16,160 nt of DNA from Embleya sp040605455 (GTDB taxonomy: Bacteria > Actinomycetota > Actinomycetes > Streptomycetales > Streptomycetaceae), in contig NZ_JBEXCV010000182.1 of NCBI RefSeq assembly GCF_040605455.1, positions 1-16,160 of the forward strand, written 5' to 3'. Below are positions 6,092-12,500 of this stretch, in pieces; position 1 is the first letter of the stretch, and every line of letters begins with the position of its first letter. The translations under genes were made by a program, and so were the position numbers. The notes under the pieces were generated by a model. That model was not told the origin of the DNA. It searched no databases and saw only the letters and a program-made list of their open reading frames with translations.

Positions 6092-6111
6092 GTTCGGGAC
6101 ATGTCCCGAAC
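6092..6111. promoter_or_regulatory. Perfect 20-bp palindrome with paired ACATGT cores
   Basis: The bases from 6092 to 6111 read identically on both strands, centred on GGGACATGTCCC. A second ACATGT core lies at 6088-6093, exactly 11 bp from the one at 6099-6104, so both face the same side of the helix. This suits a dimeric regulator binding twice, or a terminator hairpin of the first signal-peptide gene. It lies inside an open frame on the minus strand where codon bias is weak. Confidence 0.6.
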
Positions 6112-6257
6112 TTGACGGACTTCTTGCACGCCGCGCCCGAGGAGACGGACTCCTCGGCGGCGGCGGTCGAGCCGGCCGCGCCGGCCGGCAGGGCGTTGCC
6201 CGTCAGGCCTGCCAGGGCCATTGCCGCGCCAAGAACGGTCTTTGTGATGACACGCAT

Positions 6258-6648
6258 CGGTCTCTCCGTTTTCGTGTGGGTGGGCGTTGACCGGGCCGCG
6301 CCTGCTCGCCGCATCCGCGCGCCCACCCCCGTGGGGTACGCGGTCGAGGGATGCGAGGACGATGTGTGGTGGATCGCGCCGTCCGGCTCGCACCACCGAG
6401 CTTGCCGGCCATTCCGGAGCCGGATCGGCGAAGTCCGTCCCGTTGGAACACCGTGGGACGCTCGGGGCGCTGACCTGCGGGGACGTCCGGCGGAACGCGG
6501 CAGCGCCGGGACGTCCGTACCGATGCGGGGCCGTGCGCTGGAAACGGCGCGGCGTCTCGGCCGGGCCCGTAGCGTGTGCACACGGTGTGCCACCGGAGAA
6601 CAAGAGGGTGAAGACCTTGGGGATCCTTGACGCCGTACGGGGTGGAGC
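6258..6648. other. Divergent intergenic region
   Basis: This 391-nt stretch separates the minus-strand signal-peptide gene (ATG 6257) from the plus-strand XRE gene (ATG 6649) and should hold promoters for both. I see no convincing gene. A perfect 12-bp palindrome CGTGTGCACACG at 6573-6584 lies 65 bp before the XRE start and is a candidate operator. No clear consensus -35/-10 pair was found. Confidence 0.5.
6573..6584. promoter_or_regulatory. 12-bp palindrome upstream of the XRE gene pair
   Basis: CGTGTGCACACG is perfectly self-complementary and lies 65 bp upstream of the ATG at 6649. It may be an autoregulatory operator for the helix-turn-helix proteins encoded downstream. The role is inferred from position only. 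Confidence 0.4.
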
Positions 6649-7605
6649 ATGTCGCGTTGGCAGGAATTACCGGATTCGCTGGACCGGAGGGTTCGGCAAC
6701 TCGTGGTGCAGTTACGGAGTTTGAAGGACCGCAGCGGGCTGAGCCTGGTCTCGCTCGCGGCCAGGACCCGATACAGCCGCTCGTCGTGGGAGCGCTGCCT
6801 CAACGGCAGGGCGCTGCCGCCGCGGCACGTGGTGGAGGAGCTGGCGCGGATCGTGGGCGCGGATCCGGTCCGGCTGCTGGTGCTGCACGAGGTGGCCGAG
6901 GAGGCCTGGCGGCAGTCGACGGCGCCGACCGCGGCGACCGTCGTGCGGGACGAAGGCGCGCCGGGAGCACGTGGCGGGGCCGCGGCCGAAGGGCCCGGTC
7001 CGGCCGAGGATTTCGGCACGGCAGGGCACTCCGGTGCGGTCGAGGGCTCCGCGCCGGCGGCGGAGCGAGCCGGCGCCTCGGAGGAGCCCGCCGCCTCGGA
7101 GGACTCGCCCGGCACGGCCCGACCGCCGGGCATACGCCGGCCCGTCGTCCTCGCCGCCGTCGTGATCGCCGCGCTCGTGGGGGTGGGCGTCGGCATGCTG
7201 ATCGGCCAGCCCCGGGGCGACGACGACGGACGCCGCAGGGACACGACGGGGGTGGGAACGCCGGGCCCGCGCCCGACCGACGGTCCTCCGACCACCGCCG
7301 GAGGGCCCGGCCGCTACCACTTCCAGCCGGGCAAGTCCTACCCCTGCGAGGTTCGTAGGGCCGACGCGGTGGGCGGGGGGCTGTCCGCCGGATACAGCGC
7401 CACCCGGACCGTCGAGCTCGCCGGACCGGGCTGGGACGTGGTGGAGGCCCAGTGCCTGCTGGACCATCACCGGATGGATCCGGGCATCGTCGACGGGGTG
7501 TACGGGCAACAGACCATCGCGGCCGTGATGCGCATGCAGAAGGAGGCCGGATTGCCGGCGGACGGCATCGTGGGCCCCCACACCTGGCAGGTGCTGCGCG
7601 GATGA
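6649..7605 (+). CDS. XRE helix-turn-helix membrane protein with C-terminal peptidoglycan-binding domain
   Basis: This 318-residue protein has a cytoplasmic XRE-type DNA-binding domain (about 15-85, with LSLVSLAARTRYSRSSWERC and LNGRALPPRHVVEELARI). A disordered Ala/Gly/Glu-rich linker (about 90-162) and one transmembrane helix (about 165-186) follow. The extracytoplasmic C-terminus has a PG_binding_1-like fold (about 265-316, AQCLLDHHRMDPG then DGVYGQQTIAAVMRMQKEAGLPADGIVG, cut here into parts). The layout suggests a sensor that binds cell wall outside and DNA inside. ATG 6649 is the first possible start after an in-frame stop at 6628, although its GGTGGAG lies very close. The stop overlaps the next gene's start as ATGA at 7602-7605, so the two are translated together. 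Confidence 0.88.
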   Translation: MSRWQELPDSLDRRVRQLVVQLRSLKDRSGLSLVSLAARTRYSRSSWERCLNGRALPPRHVVEELARIVGADPVRLLVLHEVAEEAWRQSTAPTAATVVRDEGAPGARGGAAAEGPGPAEDFGTAGHSGAVEGSAPAAERAGASEEPAASEDSPGTARPPGIRRPVVLAAVVIAALVGVGVGMLIGQPRGDDDGRRRDTTGVGTPGPRPTDGPPTTAGGPGRYHFQPGKSYPCEVRRADAVGGGLSAGYSATRTVELAGPGWDVVEAQCLLDHHRMDPGIVDGVYGQQTIAAVMRMQKEAGLPADGIVGPHTWQVLRG

Positions 7606-8489
7606 GCGCTCCCGCACCGGAGTGCGCGGCACTGGCCGAAGGGCTCCGCGAGCTGAGGGCGCGTACGGGCCTGAGCCTGGCCGCGCTGGCCGAACGCACC
7701 GCGTACAGCAAGTCGTCGTGGGAACGCTGTCTCAACGGCAAGACGCCGGTACCCCGCCACGCCGTCGAGGCACTGTGCGCGATCGCGGGCGAGCCCACCG
7801 GACGACTGCTCGCGCTGTGGGAACTGGCGGACGCCGAATGGAGCGGACGCGCCCGCCAGGCCCGCCCCGCCGGCCCACCCGCACCCGCGCCCGCGCCCTC
7901 ACCCCCGTCACCGTCCCTGCCCACGCCCGCACCGGTCCCCACCGTCACCACGGGCAGCGCGGGCAGCACGGGCGCCTCGGGCGGGCAACGGCGGCCTCGG
8001 CGCAGGTGGTTGTTCGTCCTCGTCGCCACCGGCGTGGCCGCGGCGACCATCGCCTCGATACCGGTGCTGACGGCCCTGCGAAGCCACGACGCGGGACCGC
8101 CGCCGATCCTGCGCTCCCCCGTGCTGGACCCCGCTCCCGGATGCCGTGCGGACTCGTGTGACGGGAGGGACCCCGACGAGATGTCCTGCGGGCTGCCCGG
8201 CCGGGACGACTCGCTCGGAGCACAGCATCACACCGCGACCGGTACGCGCGTGGAGGTCCGCTACAGCTCGGTATGTGCCGCCGCGTGGGGCCGGATCTGG
8301 CACTCGAAGGTCGGGGACACGATCGAGATCTCCGCCCTCGGCACCCGTCCGCAGCGATTCGTCGTCACCCACACCACCGACACCGACGCCTACCGCTTCA
8401 CCCCGATGATCGGCGCCCCGGCCCGGACCGGACTACGACTGTGCTTCATTCCGGCGAGCGATACGAGCAGGGAGTGCTTCGACATCTGA
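7602..8489 (+). CDS. XRE helix-turn-helix membrane protein with DUF2690 domain
   Basis: This 295-residue partner of the preceding gene has an almost parallel N-terminal XRE domain (about 10-80, LSLAALAERTAYSKSSWERC then LNGKTPVPRHAVEAL). A Pro/Ala-rich linker (82-128), a basic patch RRPRRRW and one transmembrane helix (about 136-157) follow. The outer domain (about 178-295) carries cysteines at 181, 186, 196, 225, 281 and 292, and GCRADSCDGRDPDEMSC matches the start of DUF2690, a domain found in actinobacterial proteins of this architecture and of unknown role. Six outer cysteines suggest disulfides. The start ATG 7602 overlaps the upstream stop by four bases. A joint function in envelope sensing is inferred. 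No further gene in the operon is seen, since 8490-8567 is non-coding. Confidence 0.88.
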   Translation: MSAPAPECAALAEGLRELRARTGLSLAALAERTAYSKSSWERCLNGKTPVPRHAVEALCAIAGEPTGRLLALWELADAEWSGRARQARPAGPPAPAPAPSPPSPSLPTPAPVPTVTTGSAGSTGASGGQRRPRRRWLFVLVATGVAAATIASIPVLTALRSHDAGPPPILRSPVLDPAPGCRADSCDGRDPDEMSCGLPGRDDSLGAQHHTATGTRVEVRYSSVCAAAWGRIWHSKVGDTIEISALGTRPQRFVVTHTTDTDAYRFTPMIGAPARTGLRLCFIPASDTSRECFDI

Positions 8490-8567
8490 GGACACACCCG
8501 CGAAAGGCGGTTGTCGTATCCCTGTGGTGGGGTGATGTCGGACCGCCGGTGAGGAAGGACGGGGACG

Positions 8568-8729
8568 ATGGGTGAGCGCACGGCATGGCGGCCGTTTCTG
8601 GAGCGGTGGAGCGAGGAGTGGGTCGCGGGGCACGTTCCGGAGCGGGACGGGCCGCTCGCGGAGGAGGTCGTGCACCACACCTGGCTCGGGTTCGCGTCGG
8701 CGGACGAGGCCAGGGTCGCTGCGGCCGAG
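8568..8729 (+). pseudogene. Truncated SMI1/KNR4 family protein (N-terminal fragment)
   Basis: ATG 8568 begins about 54 codons with WRPFLERWSEEWVAGHVPERD and WLGFASADEARVAAAE (shown in part), a start typical of streptomycete SMI1/KNR4 (SUKH-superfamily) proteins, many of which are immunity proteins of toxin systems. After VAAAE, where the family continues with its fold core, the frame becomes low-complexity Pro/Ala/Arg sequence and runs opposite the 8823-9197 fragment. The protein is about one third of normal length, so I call it broken at about 8730. The frame stays open to 9254 but that part looks non-coding. Its presence near an RHS toxin gene fits a toxin/immunity region that has been rearranged. 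Confidence 0.6.
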
Positions 8730-8822
8730 CCCTGGACTGCGGCGACCCGCATCGCCGATCATCCGGCCGCCGGCTCAGCCGCACCGCTGCCGCATCCGAA
8801 CCCCGGATCCGGCGGCCGTCGG

Positions 8823-9197
8823 CTACCGCGGGTGGTAGGAGTCGACGATCTCCCCGACGCAGACCGTCATGACGACCAGGCCCACCGCCCACGCGAACAC
8901 CGCGCCGTAGCGCACGGCACGCGCCCCGGCAACGATCGCGGCCGTCCCGGCGACGCCCAGGAGCGGCCCGCCGATGACGACTCTGCCGGCATCGACGGGG
9001 GCGTCTGTCACCGTGCGTTCGTGGACGGCGTGCACCCGACCGGTCCGACCGCCGCAATCCGGGCAATCCGCCGGGCCGCCAGGCGTCCGGGCCCGCACGC
9101 GAATGACCTCGCCCTCGTCGGCAACCTCCTCGACCACCAGCGGCGCAAGCCTCGAAAACACCACGCCCACAAGCTCGTTCGCGTTCAGCAGCCGCAC
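8823..9197 (-). pseudogene. ISL3-family transposase N-terminal fragment fused to a hydrophobic tail
   Basis: From GTG 9197 the first about 73 residues match the start of ISL3 transposases: RLLNANELVGVVFSRLAPL, VRARTPGG, the half zinc-finger CPDC (Cys45, Cys48) and HERTVTDAPVD. The second CxxC and the whole DDE catalytic domain are missing. From about residue 74 (nt about 8978) the frame continues without a stop into an unrelated hydrophobic segment of about 50 residues (GVAGTAAIVAGA, then FAWAVGLVVMTVCVGEIVD) ending at 8823. This tail looks like the end of a membrane protein gene that the IS inserted next to before a deletion. A functional transposase is excluded. Confidence 0.6.
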
Positions 9198-9203
9198 ATG
9201 ATC

Positions 9204-9220
9204 ACGGACTTACAGTCCGT
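9204..9220. other. Perfect 7-bp hairpin with 3-nt loop before the ISL3 fragment
   Basis: ACGGACT (9204-9210) and AGTCCGT (9214-9220) pair perfectly around TAC. On the minus strand it sits six bases before the GTG at 9197, where a ribosome binding site would be expected. It may block translation from incoming transcripts, as hairpins at IS ends do. Read as RNA on the minus strand it also resembles a tRNA anticodon arm, but no other tRNA part is present. Confidence 0.5.
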
Positions 9221-9269
9221 CACCACCGGATGCGAGGCAGACCCAAGACGCTGACACGCCCTGATTCCA

Positions 9270-9309
9270 GGGGTGGTGGTCGGGGTGTGGTGGGTGGGGT
9301 GGGCTGGGG
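9270..9309 (+). other. G-quadruplex-like G-tract
   Basis: Six runs of three or four G lie within 40 nt: 9270-9273, 9282-9285, 9292-9294, 9296-9299, 9301-9303 and 9306-9309. The last four are separated by loops of only 1, 1 and 2 nt, which fits the strict G-quadruplex pattern. It lies between broken genes, so a link to rearrangement is possible. Confidence 0.6.
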
Positions 9310-9395
9310 TGTTCGGCGCGGCGGGGCCATCGGGTACGGCGCAGCGCTCGGGCGTGGCCGGGTCAAACGGGGGCAGGCCTGGGCGCACCCGGGAG

Positions 9396-9556
9396 CATGC
9401 CTTTCGGATCGCCCTCGCCGCGGCCGCTGCCTACCGGGAACGCGTCGGGCATCTCGAAGTGCCCCGTGGGCATGTCGAGACCGTTGTCGCGTTCGACGGG
9501 TGGCGGAAGGAGGTGCGGGAGGCAGGACGATTCGCGCGCCCGGTCGCGCATCGTAG
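9396..9556 (+). pseudogene. Helicase-associated (HA) domain remnant
   Basis: The plus-strand frame reads HAFRIALAAAAAYRERVGHL followed by EVPRGHVET and AFDGWRKEVREA. This resembles one helicase-associated (HA) domain repeat of large actinobacterial helicases, whose pattern is a Leu/Ala-rich helix ending in a GHL-x-VP turn, then a Trp-x-x-x-x-R motif. Only one repeat is present, with no helicase motifs and no plausible start. It appears to be a fragment left by rearrangement. The resemblance is short, so the family call is tentative. Confidence 0.4.
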
Positions 9557-12500
9557 GTGGACGTCCGTTCGTGTTCACAGGATGCGGGTGACGATTTCGT
9601 AGGCGAGGGCCACGAGGGAGAGTGCGCCGACTGCTGCGGCGGATGCGGTGGATCTCATGATGGACCAACTGACCTGGGAAGGCGACGGTGTTCGGGGAGA
9701 AGCGCGGCCCGGGTGTGCCCCGGGCCGCGCGCGTGGTGTGGTGCAGGCAACCAGGGCGCCAAATCGAACGACCTGTGCTGGGTCAACGACAACGCCACGC
9801 TCTCGCTCAACGGCAGCAACACCGAGCTGGTCAAGGGCACCGACGGCCTGTGGAAAGCCGCCGCTGACAGCGCTCAGAAGATCGAACGCCTCACCGGCGC
9901 CGACAACGGCGACAACGACGGGGAGCACTGGAAGGTCACGTCCAGCGACGGTACGCAGTACTTCTTCGGTCTGAACAAACTTCCCGGAGCCGGTGCGCAG
10001 CGCACGAACTCCGCGTGGACGGTGCCGGTCTTCGGCAACAACGACGGCGAGGAGTGCCACAAGAACGCGTTCGCGGACTCGTGGTGCCAGCAGGGCTGGC
10101 GGTGGAACCTGGACTACGTCGTCGACCCGCGCGGCAACGCTATGACGTACTTCTACGAGACCGAGACCAACCACTACGGCCGCAACGGCGACGTCACCAC
10201 CGGCAAGGGCACCTCCACCCCCTACGCGCGGGGCGGATGGACGACACGCATCGAGTACGGTCACCGCAGCGACACGCTCTTCAGCGCCAAGGCGCCCGCC
10301 GTCGTGTACTTCGACGTCGCGGAACGTTGCCTTCCCACCGGCACCATCACCTGTTCCGACGCGCAGTTCACCAAGGACAACGCCAAGTCCTGGCCGGACG
10401 TACCCGTCGACCTGAACTGCAAGCCGGGCACCGAGTGCAAGGTACTCTCCCCGAGCTTTTGGACACGCAAGCGTCTGACCACCATCCGCACCCAGGTCCT
10501 CAGCGGCGGCGCCCAACGAGACGTGGACGCGTGGGCGTTCGAGCAGCAGCTCCCCGACTCCGGCGACGGCCACTTCCCGCTGTGGCTCGCCTCCATCACC
10601 CGCACCGGCAAGGCCGGCGCCGACGTCGTCATGCCCCCGGTGACCTTCGGCAGTGAACAACTCGAGAATCGCGTCGACGGCAAGGAACACATCGCCCCGT
10701 TCTGGCGACGCCGCGTCAACAAGATCACCACCGAGACCGGTGCCACCACCCAGGTCGCCTACTCCGCGCGGGACTGCCTGCGCAGCGAGCTCCCCGACCC
10801 GGCCACCAACACCAAACGTTGCTACCCGGTGAACTGGTCCCCCGACGGGGCCGACACGCCCGTCCTCGACTGGTTCCACAAGTACCTGGTCACGCAGGTC
10901 CTCGAGGCCGACAACACAGGTGGCGGTCGGGTCATGCAAACCGACTACGAATACGTCGGCGCTCCCGCGTGGCTCAAGAGCACCGACGAGTTCACCAAGC
11001 CTGCGGAACGCACGTACAACGACTATCGCGGCTACGCGGCCTTGAAGGTGCGCTCCGGCGGAGCCGGTGACAAGCGAGGCCTTGTCGAAACCCGCTACTT
11101 CCGTGGGGTCCCCGGAGCCAAGGTCGTCGACTCCGAGGGAATCACGGCCGACGACGCCCCGGTCCTCGCCGGATCGGTCCGCGAAACGATCAACTACAAC
11201 GGCGACGGCGGGCCCATCCTGGCCGCGGTCGCCAAGGACTACTGGGTCTCCGATCCGACCGCAAGCCGCGCTCGTCCCGCTCTGCCGGATCTCACGGCCG
11301 TGCAGACCGGCACCAAGACGGAACGCACCCGCTCCCCCCTCTCCGACGGCGGCTGGCGACGGAGCAAGGTCACGCGCACGTTCGATGGCTATGGCATGCC
11401 CGTCCAAGAAGACACCGAAGGCGACCTGGCGGTTACCGGCGACGAACAATGCCTGCGTACCGAGTACGCCCGGAACACCACCGACTGGCTGGTGAGCTAT
11501 ACCTCGCGCACCGAAATCGTCACCGTGGGCTGCTCCACCACGCCCACGCGACCCCGGGACGTCCTCAGCGACAACCGATCCTTCTACGACGGCGCCTCCT
11601 CGTACGAAACCCCGCCGACCAAGGGTCTGTCCACCTCAGGCACGGAAATCACCGCGAGCGGCACCGGACGCCAGACCAACCTCCGCATCGAGTACGACGC
11701 CTACGGGCGCGCACGCAAGGCGTGGAACGTCGAGGACCAGCTGACGACCACCGACTACTCCGGAACCGTCGGCGAACTCCCGAACACCAGCACGGTGACC
11801 AACCCCCTCGGCCAGACGATCAAGCAGACCTTCGACACTCGCCGCGGTCTGATCGTGACCAGCGTGGACGTCAACAAGGTCCGCACCGACTACGAATACG
11901 ACGCACTGGGCCGTGTCACCAAGGTCTGGGCTCCCGGCTGGGAGAAGGAAACACACGCAACCAAGCCCACCAAGGAATACACCTACCTCGTCCGTGCGGA
12001 CGGCCCGGTGGCGGTGAGCACGAAGCACCTGATCCACAACGGGAACTACCTCACCAATATCGACCTCTACGACTCCATGCTCAGGCCCCGACAGACGCAG
12101 GTCCCCACCCAGGGCGGGCGCATCGTCACCGAAAAATGGTACGACTCCCTGGGACGGAAGTGGCGGACATACAGCGGCTACTTCGCGTCAGGGGCCCCCG
12201 ACACCACCCTGGTCGCAGGCGACGACACCAAGGTCGTCGCGAGCACCGAGACCGTCTTCGACGGAGCCGGCCGTCCCACCGACGTCATTGCAAAGAAGTA
12301 CGGCACAGAAACGGTCCGCACCACGACGTTGTACGACGGCGAGCGCACCACCACCATCCCGCCGACCGGGGGGACGGCCTCCACCGCCGTCCTCGACGCC
12401 TTCGGCCGTACCAGTGAACTCGTCGAGTACACACTGCCCGACCGCAAAGGGCCGCAGTCGACGCTGTACGAATACACCACCCGCGGCGACATGAAGAAGG

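Larger units (their letters stand above)
5973..6257 (-). pseudogene. Upstream signal-peptide ORF fused in frame to the secreted-peptide gene
   Basis: From ATG 6257, preceded by GGAGAG four bases upstream, the minus strand encodes a clear Sec signal peptide (MRVITKTVLGAAMALAG, cleavage near AGA-A at 27/28). A short mature part follows, including AACKKSVKFGTCPEHV. Codon third positions are GC-rich up to about residue 50 and then become mixed, and the frame runs without a stop into the ATG at 5972. This looks like a small secreted-peptide gene whose 3' end was lost or replaced, leaving a run-on fusion of 208 residues with two signal peptides. It could also be one genuine long protein, or a sequencing frameshift. 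Confidence 0.4.
9198..9395. other. Non-coding stretch with G-rich tract
   Basis: No supported gene lies here. It begins with the hairpin at 9204-9220 and then holds a G-tract from 9270 to 9309 on the plus strand. The open frame that starts at 9273 reads VVGVWWVGWAG through the G-tract and is not a plausible protein start. Confidence 0.5.

Noticed and set aside
9195..9245. tRNA-Tyr gene, from a GTA-containing anticodon-like arm on the minus strand
   Set aside because: Only the anticodon-like arm is present. No D arm, T arm with TTCGA, or acceptor stem could be paired in the flanks.
9575..9658. 27-codon minus-strand ORF with a hydrophobic stretch (MRSTASAAAVGALSLVALAY)
   Set aside because: It has no ribosome binding site and lies in the scar region, so it is probably chance.
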